Positions 18,418 to 26,778 of a stretch of 64,000 bases of DNA are shown here, one piece after another. Each line of letters opens with the position of its first letter. Positions within the stretch are counted from its first letter, which is position 1. The position numbers were made by a program, and so were the translations under genes. Under the pieces are notes generated by a model. The model was not told where the DNA came from. It saw nothing but the letters and a program-made list of their open reading frames with translations, and ran no database searches. Origin of the DNA: Streptomyces sp. NBC_01465 (GTDB lineage Bacteria; Actinomycetota; Actinomycetes; Streptomycetales; Streptomycetaceae); contig NZ_CP109467.1 in assembly GCF_036227325.1 (NCBI RefSeq), forward strand, positions 5,518,001 through 5,582,000, given 5' to 3'.

Positions 18418-19565
18418 GCACCGAACGCGAGATCGGGATCGGCCGGACGCCCACGTCCGGCCGGGAGGCCGCGCGCAAGATGCTCTGGATCGGCGTCTGG
18501 CTGATCTTCATGGGCGCGCCCATCAGCAAGCTCCTCGGCGACGACTACACCGGCGCCGAGGAGGTCTTCGGCTGGGCCGGCCTCGTCGTCTTCGTCGCCG
18601 CCTACCTGGTCCTGGTCTTCCGCCAGACCGCCCGGCTGCTCTCCCCGGACCGCGTCTACGGTGCGCTCGCCTTCCTCGGCGCCCTCGCCCTCACGATGTC
18701 GCTCACGCTCGGCTCGGCCTGGCTGGTGCTCTTCGTGTACGTGGCCGTGGGCGCCGGCGCGGTCCTGCCGATCCGTATCGCACGCTGGGCGATCCTCGCC
18801 ACGACAGGGGTGATGGTCCTCGTCTCCCTCCTCGACGACCACCCGGCCAAGGTCGTCACCCCGCTCCTCGTCCCCGCCGTACTGGGCGGCTTCGCGATGA
18901 CGGGGGTGCGCCAACTGGTCCGTACGACGGTGGAGTTGAAGGAAGCGCGCGCCACGGTCGCCCAGCTCGCCGCCAACGAGGAGCGCCTCCGCCTCGCCCG
19001 CGACCTCCACGACCTCCTGGGCCACTCCCTCTCCCTGATCACCCTCAAGTCCGAGCTCGCGGGCCGCATGCTGCCCGACAGCCCCGACCGGGCGGCCCAG
19101 CAGGTGGCCGACATCGAGCGCGTCAGCCGCCAGGCACTGACCGACGTGCGCAGCGCCGTCACCGGCTACCGGCGCCCCACGCTCCCCGGCGAACTGGCGG
19201 GCGCCCGTACGGCATTGGCGGCAGCCGGCATCACCGCGACGGTTCCCGAGGACCCGGGCCCCCTGGACCTCACCGAGGAGCGCGAGGCGGCGCTCGCCTG
19301 GGCGTTGCGCGAGGCCATCACCAACGTCGTACGGCACAGCGGGGCCCGCACCTGCACCGTCACGCTCGCCCCGCGCCAGACGCTGGACGGCCGCCACCTG
19401 GCGCTCTCGGTGCACGACGACGGCCGGGGCGCCGCGCCCGCGGCCTACGGAAACGGCCTCACGGGCCTCACCGAACGCCTCGCCGGGGTCGGCGGCACGC
19501 TGGAGACCGAGGTGTCCCGGGGCTTCACGCTCACGGCCCGTGTCCCCCTAAAATCCGGTTCATGA
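18414..19565 (+). CDS. Two-component sensor histidine kinase (HisKA_3, DesK-like)
   Basis: 383-aa kinase. About five membrane helices occupy residues 20-170 with almost no extracytoplasmic domain, the intramembrane-sensing type. The dimerisation/phosphoacceptor region reads ERLRLARDLHDLLGHSLSLI, with the phosphorylated His in DLHDLLGH. The ATPase domain has the N-box EAITNVVRHSGA and the G-box DDGRG. It starts with GTG overlapping the permease stop and ends overlapping the regulator start, so kinase and regulator should be made together. It probably senses the exporter's substrate or membrane state. Confidence 0.92.
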   Translation: MSTEREIGIGRTPTSGREAARKMLWIGVWLIFMGAPISKLLGDDYTGAEEVFGWAGLVVFVAAYLVLVFRQTARLLSPDRVYGALAFLGALALTMSLTLGSAWLVLFVYVAVGAGAVLPIRIARWAILATTGVMVLVSLLDDHPAKVVTPLLVPAVLGGFAMTGVRQLVRTTVELKEARATVAQLAANEERLRLARDLHDLLGHSLSLITLKSELAGRMLPDSPDRAAQQVADIERVSRQALTDVRSAVTGYRRPTLPGELAGARTALAAAGITATVPEDPGPLDLTEEREAALAWALREAITNVVRHSGARTCTVTLAPRQTLDGRHLALSVHDDGRGAAPAAYGNGLTGLTERLAGVGGTLETEVSRGFTLTARVPLKSGS

Positions 19566-20167
19566 TCAGGCTCCTGCTCGCCGAGGACCAGTCGATGGTC
19601 CGCGAAGCACTCGCGGCCCTGCTGGGTCTGGAACCGGACTTCGAGGTCGTCGCCCAAGTGGCGCGCGGCGACGAGGTCCTGGAGGCGGCGCGCGCCCACG
19701 AGGTGGACGTGGCGCTGCTCGACATCGAGATGCCGGGGATGACGGGCATCGAGGCGGCGGCGCAGCTGCGGCGCGAACTCCCGGAGCTGAAGGTGGTGGT
19801 CCTGACAACGTTCGGGCGGCCCGGGTATCTCCGCAGCGCGATGGAGTCGGGGGCGTCGGCGTTCCTGGTGAAGGACGCACCGGCGGCCCAACTGGCGGCG
19901 GCGGTACGGAAGGTCCTCGCGGGGGAGCGGGTCATCGACCCCACACTCGCGGCGGCGGCCCTGGCGGAGGGCGCGAATCCGCTCACGGATCGCGAGCGGG
20001 ACGTACTGCGTGCGGCGGCGGACGGCTCGACGAACGCGGAACTGGCGGAGGCGCTGCACCTGTCGCAGGGCACGGTCCGCAACTACCTCTCGACGGCCAT
20101 CCAGAAACTGACGGCCCGCAACCGGGCGGAAGCGGTGCGGATCGCCCGCGAGAAGGGCTGGCTTTGA
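19562..20167 (+). CDS. NarL/LuxR-family response regulator
   Basis: 201-aa regulator. The receiver domain has acidic residues in LLAEDQS, the phosphorylated Asp in VALLDIEMPG (about residue 54) and Lys in VKDAPAAQL. The C-terminal LuxR-type helix-turn-helix is LTDRERDVLRAAADGSTNAELAEALHLSQGTVRNYLS. It partners the kinase with a 4-bp overlap. The perfect dyad at 16680 upstream of the operon is a candidate binding site. Confidence 0.93.
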   Translation: MIRLLLAEDQSMVREALAALLGLEPDFEVVAQVARGDEVLEAARAHEVDVALLDIEMPGMTGIEAAAQLRRELPELKVVVLTTFGRPGYLRSAMESGASAFLVKDAPAAQLAAAVRKVLAGERVIDPTLAAAALAEGANPLTDRERDVLRAAADGSTNAELAEALHLSQGTVRNYLSTAIQKLTARNRAEAVRIAREKGWL

Positions 20168-20189
20168 CCTCGGTCTGACCTGCTGATGG

Positions 20190-20444
20190 TTGTTCGTGAT
20201 CATGCACCGCTGTTTGATCTTCCTGCCACGCGTGTGCGCGGACCGTGAACGAACTGGGGCGGGGGACAACCCGCAGGGCCGGCCGCTGTTCGACCAGGTG
20301 ATGTTCCCCGTAGCGCTGACGGTCGCGGGGCCGATCGCCGCCTGGTTCGTCAACCTCCGCCGCTGGGGGCGACGCCACGGCACGACCCTGTGGATGCCGC
20401 ACGGCCCGGTCGGTGGCTACTTCCGCGAGCCGGCCACCGCCTGA
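20190..20444 (+). CDS. Possible small membrane-associated protein (84 aa)
   Basis: An open frame in the 436-bp gap between the response regulator and the FtsX-like permease. It encodes one plausible helix (VMFPVALTVAGPIAAWFV) followed by a basic tail. The start is uncertain: the ATG has no ribosome-binding site, and the first 30 residues are not hydrophobic or conserved-looking. Third-position GC is high only in the second half. I do not recognise it, and it could be chance. Confidence 0.3.
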   Translation: MFVIMHRCLIFLPRVCADRERTGAGDNPQGRPLFDQVMFPVALTVAGPIAAWFVNLRRWGRRHGTTLWMPHGPVGGYFREPATA

Positions 20445-20559
20445 CCCCGTCCGGCCTCGGGTTATCCCCACCCCTGATCCGCCAGCAGCCGCCATGGTCC
20501 GCAATGCCCGTGATCCGTAGCTTCGAGGTATCGGCTCGAAAAGATCGCGGAGGACGGAC

Positions 20560-20607
20560 ATGCGGCTGCACGGCGGCACACAGCAGACGGCAGGGGCAGT
20601 GGCGTGA
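20560..20607 (+). CDS. 15-codon ORF translationally coupled to the FtsX-like permease
   Basis: ATG preceded by GGAGGA at 4 nt spacing starts a 15-residue peptide (MRLHGGTQQTAGAVA). Its TGA overlaps the GTG start of the permease gene (GTGA, 20604-20607). The permease GTG itself has only a weak G-rich upstream sequence, so ribosomes probably arrive by finishing this ORF. It may be a coupling leader or the remnant of a deleted upstream gene. Confidence 0.5.
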   Translation: MRLHGGTQQTAGAVA

Positions 20608-23084
20608 GCTTTGTCCCCAACGGGCTCGCGCGCGCGGCCGTCCGTTTCAAGCCCGCCTCGTTCGCCGGGACCTTCGTCGCGCTGATAATGGCCGCGCTGA
20701 TCGTCTCGGCCTGCGGCATCCTCCTCGAGACCGGCACCCGCGCCTCCGTGCCCGCCGAGCGGTACGCCAACGCGCCGGTCGTGGCGGCCGCGGACCAGTA
20801 CGCCCACCTCGTCACCGGCAGCGGCGACAGCCGCTCCGAGTCGGCGGTCCCGCTGCCGGACACCGCGCGCGTGGACGCCTCGCTGGCCGGCAAGGCGGCC
20901 CACGCCCCCGGCGTCGAAGCCGCCGTGGCCGACTACACCTTTCCCGTACGCCAGGGCGGCTCCGTGCTGACCGGGCACGGGTGGGGGTCGCACGCCTTCA
21001 CCGGCGCCGCGCTCACCTCCGGCGCCGCACCCCGTACCGGCGAGGTCGTCCTCGACGCCTCGGCGAAGGCCCGTGTCGGCGACACCGTCTCGCTCGAAAC
21101 CCCCGCCGGGCGCGCCGACTTCCGCGTCTCCGGGCTCGCGAAGGCCGGGTCGGGCGACGCGGGCGGGCAGCCCACCGGGTGGTTCGCCGACGCCCAGTCC
21201 TCCGCCCTCGCCGGGCATCCCGGGAAGGCCGACGCCATCGCCGTCCTCGCGAAGGACGGGACGGACGCCAACGCCCTCGCCGCCGGCGTCGAGAAGGCGC
21301 TTGCCGGGTCCGGCGCCCAGGTGCACACCGGCGACGACCGCGGCGCCGTCGAGGACCACGGCCTCGCGTACGCCAAGGAGATGCTCACCGGACTCGGCGG
21401 CTCCTTCGGCGGGATCGCCGCCGTGGTCGCCGTCTTCACGGCGTCCGGCACCGTCGCGCTCTCCGTCGCCCAGCGCGCCCGCGAGTTCGCGCTGCTGCGC
21501 GCCGTCGGCGCCACCCCGCGCCAGATCCGCCGCGCGGTCGCCTCCGAGGCGCTGCTCGTCGCGCCGCTCGCCGGGCTGGTCGGCTGTCTGCCCGGGATCG
21601 GGCTCGCGCACTGGTGGTTCGGGCAGTTGAAGGACCGCGGGGCCGTCCCCGACGCCGTCCAGCTGCACGTTTCGTGGATCCCGCTCGTCGCTGCCGTCGG
21701 TACGGGGCTGCTCACCGCGCTCGTCGCCGGCTGGGCGGCCGGGCGCAGGCCCGCGAGGACCAAGCCGGGCCAGGCGCTCGCCGAGGCGTCGGTGGAGCGG
21801 CTGCGGCCGGGCGTGATCCGTACCGTACTGGGCGTGGCAGCCCTCGTCGGCGGGGGTTTCCTCACGGGCCTCGCCGCCCGTTCGGCCGGGGACGACGCGG
21901 CCAACGCGGCCCTCGGCGTCGTCATGCTGTTCATGCTCGCCGTCGCGCTGCTCGGCCCCCTCGTGGCCCGGCTGTGCGTGGCGCTCTTCGGGCTCCCGCT
22001 GCGCGGCCGGGGCGCCGCGGCCACGCTCGCCGCCGACAACTCCCGTACGAACGCCCGCCGTCTGGCCTCCGCGATCACCCCGATCGTGCTGGCCATGGCC
22101 TTCGCCTCGACGCTCGCCTTCATGCACACGAGCGAAAGCCACGTCGCCGCCCGGCAGTTGGCCGCCGGTGTCACGGCGGACCACGTCGTCACGCACCCCG
22201 CCGGGCTCCCCGCCGAAGCCGTCGACCGGGCCGCCCGCGCACCGGGCGTCGAAGCGGCCGTGGGCCTGCTCGACGCGCAGGTGCTCGTGCCCGTCGGCTC
22301 CGGCGGCGACCGCTATCTGCAGGGCTCGGCGACCCAGGGCATCTCGGGATCGGGTGCGCAGCTCGCCAAGGTGCAGGATCTCGACGTACGCAGTGGCAGC
22401 CTGGACCAGGTCGGCCAGGGCCGCATCGCCGTCGACAAGATGCTCGCCGCATCGGCGAAGGTCACCGTCGGCGACAAGCTGCCGATGTACCTTCCGGACG
22501 GCACCAGGACCAGCCCCGAGGTCGTCGCCGTGTACGGCCGCGGGCTCGGCCTCCCGGCCGTGACCATGGACCGCGCCGCCCTGGCCGCCCACGTCACCGC
22601 GCCCTACGACTCCACGCTGCTGGTACGCGGCGGAGACGCCAACTCCCTTGCCCCGCTGGGCAAAGTCACCGACGCGTCCGGCTACGCGCTCGAGAAGAGC
22701 ACCGACGCCGAGCTCAACGCCTGGGCCAACTACACGATGGCCGGGGTCCTGGGCGGCTTCGCCGCGGTCGCCGCCGTCAACACCCTGGTGATGACCGTCT
22801 TCGACCGCCGCCGCGAGCTCTCGATGCTCCGTCTCGTCGGCGCCACCAGGCGTCAGGTGATGGGCATGCTGCGCTGGGAGGGCCTGCTGGTGGCGGTCGC
22901 CGGCGTCGTCCTCGGCACGGCCATCGCCGCGGCCACCCTGGTCCCGATGGTGCGCGGCCTGACGGGCGAGGCTCCGTACGTACCGCCGCTCGTCTACGGT
23001 TCCTTCGCCGCGGCAGCGGTGGGCCTCGCCCTCCTCGCGGTCACCCTCCCGGCGCGCGCGGCGCTCAGGGTCCGGCAGGGCTGA
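20604..23084 (+). CDS. FtsX/MacB-like ABC transporter permease
   Basis: 826-aa permease with two FtsX domains. An N-terminal helix (about residues 18-40) is followed by a large extracytoplasmic region, then three helices (about 265-390), another helix pair near 415-460, a second N-terminal helix (about 490), a second extracytoplasmic region, and a final three-helix FtsX domain ending VTLPARAALRVRQG. Such proteins normally pair with a LolD/MacB-type ATPase encoded next to them. None is adjacent here. The closest ATPase (16754) is of another type. It probably uses ATPase encoded elsewhere. The likely role is export or mechanotransmission at the envelope. Confidence 0.88.
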   Translation: MSFVPNGLARAAVRFKPASFAGTFVALIMAALIVSACGILLETGTRASVPAERYANAPVVAAADQYAHLVTGSGDSRSESAVPLPDTARVDASLAGKAAHAPGVEAAVADYTFPVRQGGSVLTGHGWGSHAFTGAALTSGAAPRTGEVVLDASAKARVGDTVSLETPAGRADFRVSGLAKAGSGDAGGQPTGWFADAQSSALAGHPGKADAIAVLAKDGTDANALAAGVEKALAGSGAQVHTGDDRGAVEDHGLAYAKEMLTGLGGSFGGIAAVVAVFTASGTVALSVAQRAREFALLRAVGATPRQIRRAVASEALLVAPLAGLVGCLPGIGLAHWWFGQLKDRGAVPDAVQLHVSWIPLVAAVGTGLLTALVAGWAAGRRPARTKPGQALAEASVERLRPGVIRTVLGVAALVGGGFLTGLAARSAGDDAANAALGVVMLFMLAVALLGPLVARLCVALFGLPLRGRGAAATLAADNSRTNARRLASAITPIVLAMAFASTLAFMHTSESHVAARQLAAGVTADHVVTHPAGLPAEAVDRAARAPGVEAAVGLLDAQVLVPVGSGGDRYLQGSATQGISGSGAQLAKVQDLDVRSGSLDQVGQGRIAVDKMLAASAKVTVGDKLPMYLPDGTRTSPEVVAVYGRGLGLPAVTMDRAALAAHVTAPYDSTLLVRGGDANSLAPLGKVTDASGYALEKSTDAELNAWANYTMAGVLGGFAAVAAVNTLVMTVFDRRRELSMLRLVGATRRQVMGMLRWEGLLVAVAGVVLGTAIAAATLVPMVRGLTGEAPYVPPLVYGSFAAAAVGLALLAVTLPARAALRVRQG

Positions 23085-23097
23085 CAGCGGCGAGCGG

Positions 23098-23541
23098 TCA
23101 CGGGTGCATCCGCGCGCCCTTGAGCGCCTTGTCCACCGCGTTGCGCGGCCCGTGCACCGCGATCCCCACCAGGTCGAGGTGGTCCCTGCCCACGGCCCGT
23201 ACCGCCGCACGGTTGTCGGCGTCGTGGCCCGTGGCGAACAGGTCCGAGGTGAAGACCGACACCGGGAGCCCGCGGCCGAGGGCCTTGGCGTGCGCGGCGG
23301 TCAGCGTCTCCTTCGAGCCCTCGAAGACCAGGACCGGCTGGCGGAACATCGGAAGGTACGCGGTGTCGTCGGCGTCCGCGTACGGCTCGCCGATCACCTC
23401 GGGGATCACCGTGCCCAGGCCGCTGACCAGGAAGGCGGTGACGTTCAGCCGCTGCCACGTCTCCAGGTCGTCCCGGAGCAGCACGGCGATCTTGGTGTCG
23501 AAACGGACGGGGGCGGAGCCGGTGGCGTTGTCGGTGGTCAT
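23098..23541 (-). CDS. DUF2000 family protein
   Basis: 147-aa cytoplasmic protein. The DUF2000 fold is suggested by TKIAVLLRDDLETWQRLNVTAFLVSGL at the N-terminus, GEPYADADDTAYLPMFRQPVLVFEGS in the middle and VGIAVHGPRNAVDKALKGARMHP at the end. The fold is related to peptidyl-tRNA hydrolase II, but no activity is established. I chose the ATG at 23541 (MTTDNATG), because the upstream extension runs into the divergent regulator gene. It is divergently transcribed from the AraC gene 50 bp away, a pairing that suggests the regulator controls it. Confidence 0.85.
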   Translation of the reverse strand: MTTDNATGSAPVRFDTKIAVLLRDDLETWQRLNVTAFLVSGLGTVIPEVIGEPYADADDTAYLPMFRQPVLVFEGSKETLTAAHAKALGRGLPVSVFTSDLFATGHDADNRAAVRAVGRDHLDLVGIAVHGPRNAVDKALKGARMHP

Positions 23542-23590
23542 GTACTGAGACTGCCGAACGCCCCTTCCCGCCGTCTTGTACGTTCTTTGC

Positions 23591-24475
23591 ATGGTGGCCC
23601 GGCAGGAGATCTCCGCATGGCGCCCCCCGGTCGCGGGTGTCGTCGAGGTCTTCCATGCCCACTTCACCGAGCACGCCTACCCGATGCACGTCCACGACGC
23701 CTGGACCCTGCTGATCGTCGACGACGGGGCCGTCCGCTACGACCTGGACCGCCACGAGCACGGCACCCCCGGCGACACCGTCTCCCTGCTCCCGCCGCAG
23801 GTCCCGCACAACGGCTCGCCCGCGACCCCGGACGGCTTCCGCAAGCGGGTCATCTACCTGGACCTGTCGGTGCTCGGCGCGGACCTCATCGGCCCCGCGG
23901 TCGACGGCCCCGATCTCGTCGATCCCGTACTGCGGCAGCGCATCGCCCAGTTGCACACCGCCCTCGCCGTACGCGGCGACGAGCTGGAGGCGGAGAGCCG
24001 GCTGGCGTTCATCGGGGAGCGGCTGCGCGGGCACCTCAGGACCGGGCTCGCCCCCGCGGCGGATGCGGCGGACCGAGGTGTCGCCCGCCGCCTCCGTGAA
24101 CTCCTCGACGCACGGCTGGTCGACGGGGTCACCCTGGAGGAGGCCGCGCGGACCGTGCACGCCGATCCGACCCATCTCGTACGGGCCTTCAGCGGCGCCT
24201 TCGGGATCGCCCCGCACCAGTACCTGACGTCCCGCCGAGTCGACCGGGCCCGCCGCCTGCTCCTCGACGGGCGGCCCGTGGGGGACGTCGCGGCAGCCAC
24301 CGGCTTCTACGACCAGTCGCACCTGACCCGCCACTTCAAGCGCGTCGTGGGCATCGCCCCCGGCCGCTACGCCCGTACCGGAGCCCGTCAGTTCAGCATG
24401 GCCCGCGCCGACCTGGCCCGGCCCCTGATCACCTCGGCCGTCGCCGGCTCGACCTCCGCCACCACGTCCGCGTAG
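23591..24475 (+). CDS. AraC family transcriptional regulator
   Basis: 294-aa regulator. The N-terminal AraC-type cupin sensor domain (HFTEHAYPMHVHDAWTLLIV, then GDTVSLLPPQVPHNG) is followed by two helix-turn-helix motifs. These are LEEAARTVHADPTHLVRAF and VGDVAAATGFYDQSHLTRHFKRVVGIAPGRY, the second a near-consensus AraC signature. TACGTT ends 6 nt before the ATG at 23591 and there is no ribosome-binding site, so the mRNA is probably leaderless. It likely controls the divergent DUF2000 gene. The last 29 codons overlap the convergent SirB1-like gene by 88 bp. Confidence 0.92.
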   Translation: MVARQEISAWRPPVAGVVEVFHAHFTEHAYPMHVHDAWTLLIVDDGAVRYDLDRHEHGTPGDTVSLLPPQVPHNGSPATPDGFRKRVIYLDLSVLGADLIGPAVDGPDLVDPVLRQRIAQLHTALAVRGDELEAESRLAFIGERLRGHLRTGLAPAADAADRGVARRLRELLDARLVDGVTLEEAARTVHADPTHLVRAFSGAFGIAPHQYLTSRRVDRARRLLLDGRPVGDVAAATGFYDQSHLTRHFKRVVGIAPGRYARTGARQFSMARADLARPLITSAVAGSTSATTSA

Positions 24476-25236
24476 TCCTCCAGCTCCGCCGCCCCGCGCA
24501 GGAAGTCACCGCGCTGGACCAGGAGTTGAGCGTGCTCGTAGCGCAGGCGCGCAGGATGGGACGGCAGCAGCAGGGAGAGCTCCACCGCCCAGAGCTGGAC
24601 GTCCGAGCGCTCGGGTCGGGTCGCCGCCCAGGCACGGATGTTGTTGAGGATGCGCAGGACGATGTCGAGCGGTTCGGCCGGGGCCAGCATCGAGGGCTCC
24701 AGCGGGGCGCCCGTCGCGCCCGCCACCAGCAGGCCCGCGTCCTGGCCGGTCAGCAGCCGCCCGCCGTCGAACGGGTCGACCAGGACCAGATCGTCGGGGG
24801 CGCCGAAGCCGACCACAAAATGACCCGGGAGGGCCACCCCGTACACCGGTGCGCCCGCACGCCGCGCCACCTCGATCCAGACGACGGAGAGCAGGATCGG
24901 CAGTCCCCGGCGGCGGCGCAGCACCTGGTGCAGGAGCGAGGAGCCGAGGCGCTGGTAGTCGCCGGGAGCGCCCCTGAACCCCCCTGCCGTGCCCAGGAGT
25001 TCGCCCAGCGCGACCGCCCAGGAGCGGGCGCCGGAGACCCCGAAGGGCAACAGGCCCGCCAGCCGGTCGAGTTCGATCTGGGCGGCGTCGATGCCCGCCT
25101 GCCCGAAGCCGGGATCGGCCTGGGTTCCGATGAGCAGACAGAGCTGCGCGAGGTCGGGACGCTCCGCACGTGCCTCGTCGGCGAACTCCCGCCGCCAATC
25201 GGCCTGTTCGGGGGTGTCGGGGGATTCCTCGCGCAT
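24388..25236 (-). CDS. SirB1-like transglutaminase-fold/TPR protein
   Basis: 282-aa cytoplasmic protein of the SirB1 type. An N-terminal helical part (QADWRREFADEARAERPDLAQLCLLIG) is followed by the transglutaminase-like core (GLPILLSVVWIEVARRAGAPVYGVALPGHFVVGF) and a C-terminal TPR-like segment (ARLRYEHAQLLVQRGDFLRGAAELEDYADV). The family usually has Cys at the nucleophile position of LPILLSVV-like motifs replaced, and it is so here, making protease activity doubtful. The ATG at 25236 is preceded by GAGG. It overlaps the AraC gene tail to tail and lies 17 bp after the GNAT gene, so the two minus-strand genes form an operon. Confidence 0.85.
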   Translation of the reverse strand: MREESPDTPEQADWRREFADEARAERPDLAQLCLLIGTQADPGFGQAGIDAAQIELDRLAGLLPFGVSGARSWAVALGELLGTAGGFRGAPGDYQRLGSSLLHQVLRRRRGLPILLSVVWIEVARRAGAPVYGVALPGHFVVGFGAPDDLVLVDPFDGGRLLTGQDAGLLVAGATGAPLEPSMLAPAEPLDIVLRILNNIRAWAATRPERSDVQLWAVELSLLLPSHPARLRYEHAQLLVQRGDFLRGAAELEDYADVVAEVEPATAEVIRGRARSARAMLN

Positions 25237-25253
25237 ATCTGCCTCGTACCCGG

Positions 25254-26252
25254 CTAGAGGGACCGGAAGTGGTGGTAGGAGTGGTGGGTCTCGAATCCCA
25301 TGCGGTCGTAGAGGGCACGGGCCCCGCTGTTGTCCTCCTCCACCTGCAGCCACGCCGCCGAGGCGCCCTCCTCCAGGGCGCGCCGGGCGAGCGCCGCCAT
25401 CACGGCGGTCGCAAGACCCTGGCGGCGCGCGGCCGGATCGACCTCGATCGCCATGAACCCGGCCCAGCGGCCGTCGACCACACAACGGCCGATCGCAGCG
25501 GGAGTACCGCCTTCGGCGGCGGGCACGGTGGCGAACCAGGTGGAAGGACCGCTGCCGATCACTTTGAGAACCTCTGGACCCGGAGTCCCGAACCGCTTGT
25601 AGCGCGAGAGCCACGCCTCGTCGACGGCGCGCGAGAGCGCGACCCGTGAGACGTCCGCATCGAGGTCGCCGATCGGCGCGAGCGCGGCGATCCGTACGAG
25701 CGCGCTGACTTCGCTCGACCAGCCGTGCTCCGCGAGCTCGGCGGCGAGGAGCTCCTGGGTGCCCTCGCTGCCCATGGCCAGCTGGATGTACGCGGGCAGG
25801 TCCCGGGCGGCGTACCACTCACGTACGTGACGGAGCGCCTCGGGCAGCGGACGCCCCGGGTCCCCCAGCGGCAGCACGGAGTTCGCACGCCGCGTGAATC
25901 CCGCGGCGGCCCGCAGTTCCCACTCGCCCAGCGGCTCGCTCTCGACCGGCTGCCAGGCGCGCGCCGTCACCCGCGCCAGCTCGGGGAATCCGGCGGAAGG
26001 ACCCCTGCGGCGCGCCGGAGCGGCCGGTACGCTCTTGCCCGCCACCAGCGACGATTCGGAAACCCGGACCGATTCGCCGGACTTGCGTGTGATCGACAGC
26101 ACACCGTCGTTCCAGGATGTGAGAACACCCACCGTGTCGGTGAACTTCTCACCTCCGTCGGGGTTGTCGGTGAACTGCCTGACCGATACGCGTTTTCCCA
26201 CGTCATCAGGTGTAATTCGGACTTCAAGCCGTCCGCCGGTGGTGAATTCCAC
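25254..26252 (-). CDS. GNAT family N-acetyltransferase with N-terminal SH3-like domain
   Basis: 332-aa protein. Residues 1-75 form a small beta-rich domain (VGKRVSVRQF, TDTVGVLTSWNDGVLSITRKSGESVRV) resembling those before some actinobacterial acetyltransferases. The acetyltransferase core is at the C-terminus: GFMAIEVDPAARRQGLATAVMAALARRALEEG holds the acetyl-CoA loop (RRQGLA), and ALYDRMGFETHHSYHHF is the typical final motif. The substrate is unknown. It is first in a two-gene operon with the SirB1-like gene and diverges from fdxA. Confidence 0.9.
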   Translation of the reverse strand: MEFTTGGRLEVRITPDDVGKRVSVRQFTDNPDGGEKFTDTVGVLTSWNDGVLSITRKSGESVRVSESSLVAGKSVPAAPARRRGPSAGFPELARVTARAWQPVESEPLGEWELRAAAGFTRRANSVLPLGDPGRPLPEALRHVREWYAARDLPAYIQLAMGSEGTQELLAAELAEHGWSSEVSALVRIAALAPIGDLDADVSRVALSRAVDEAWLSRYKRFGTPGPEVLKVIGSGPSTWFATVPAAEGGTPAAIGRCVVDGRWAGFMAIEVDPAARRQGLATAVMAALARRALEEGASAAWLQVEEDNSGARALYDRMGFETHHSYHHFRSL

Positions 26253-26365
26253 AGCTCTCTCCGCCCCTCCTGTTCGGATCGTGCCCAGGAACGGAGATAC
26301 TAGGGGCGGGCATCGACGACGCCGCGCTCCCGCGCAGAGCAGCCCTACCGAGGAGGAACGACAGC

Positions 26366-26692
26366 GTGACTTACGTCATCGCGCAGCCTTGTGTCGACGT
26401 CAAGGACAAGGCGTGCATCGAGGAGTGCCCCGTCGACTGCATCTACGAGGGCTCCAGGTCCTTGTACATCCACCCGGACGAATGCGTCGACTGCGGAGCC
26501 TGTGAGCCGGTCTGTCCCGTGGAAGCGATCTTCTACGAGGACGACACCCCGGAGGAGTGGAAGGACTACTACAAGGCGAACGTCGAGTACTTCGACGAGC
26601 TCGGCTCGCCCGGTGGTGCCTCCAAGCTCGGCCTGATCGAGCGCGACCACCCCTTCATCGCAGCGCTGCCGCCGCAGAACCAGCCCGGCTGA
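26366..26692 (+). CDS. fdxA: 7Fe ferredoxin (FdxA type)
   Basis: 108-aa soluble electron carrier with a [3Fe-4S] and a [4Fe-4S] cluster. Cysteines occur as C9, C17 and C21 (CVDV-KDKACIEECPVDC) and as CVDCGACEPVCPVEA, the standard actinobacterial seven-iron pattern. The GTG start has AGGAGG 8-10 nt upstream. A hairpin follows at 26711-26736. It probably supplies electrons to P450s and other oxidoreductases. Its place directly before dapC is conserved in mycobacteria too, by memory. Confidence 0.95.
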   Translation: MTYVIAQPCVDVKDKACIEECPVDCIYEGSRSLYIHPDECVDCGACEPVCPVEAIFYEDDTPEEWKDYYKANVEYFDELGSPGGASKLGLIERDHPFIAALPPQNQPG

Positions 26693-26710
26693 GCTGACAT
26701 CGCCCAGGGT

Positions 26711-26736
26711 CCCGTACGGCTTGCGCGCCGTGCGGG
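26711..26736 (+). terminator. Probable terminator after fdxA
   Basis: A 10-bp stem with one G-T pair (CCCGTACGGC with GCCGTGCGGG) and a 6-base loop starts 18 bp after the fdxA stop and is followed by a T-rich stretch (TGGTGTTTCC). Confidence 0.65.
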
Positions 26737-26778
26737 GCTCTGGTGTTTCCCCGTACGACAGCGAAAGTGAGCACCCCC

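Noticed and set aside
19983..23210. 1075-codon minus-strand ORF and 1052-codon plus-strand ORF (20390-23548) over the permease
   Set aside because: Long open frames caused by high GC. The real permease frame has clear FtsX domains and codon bias.
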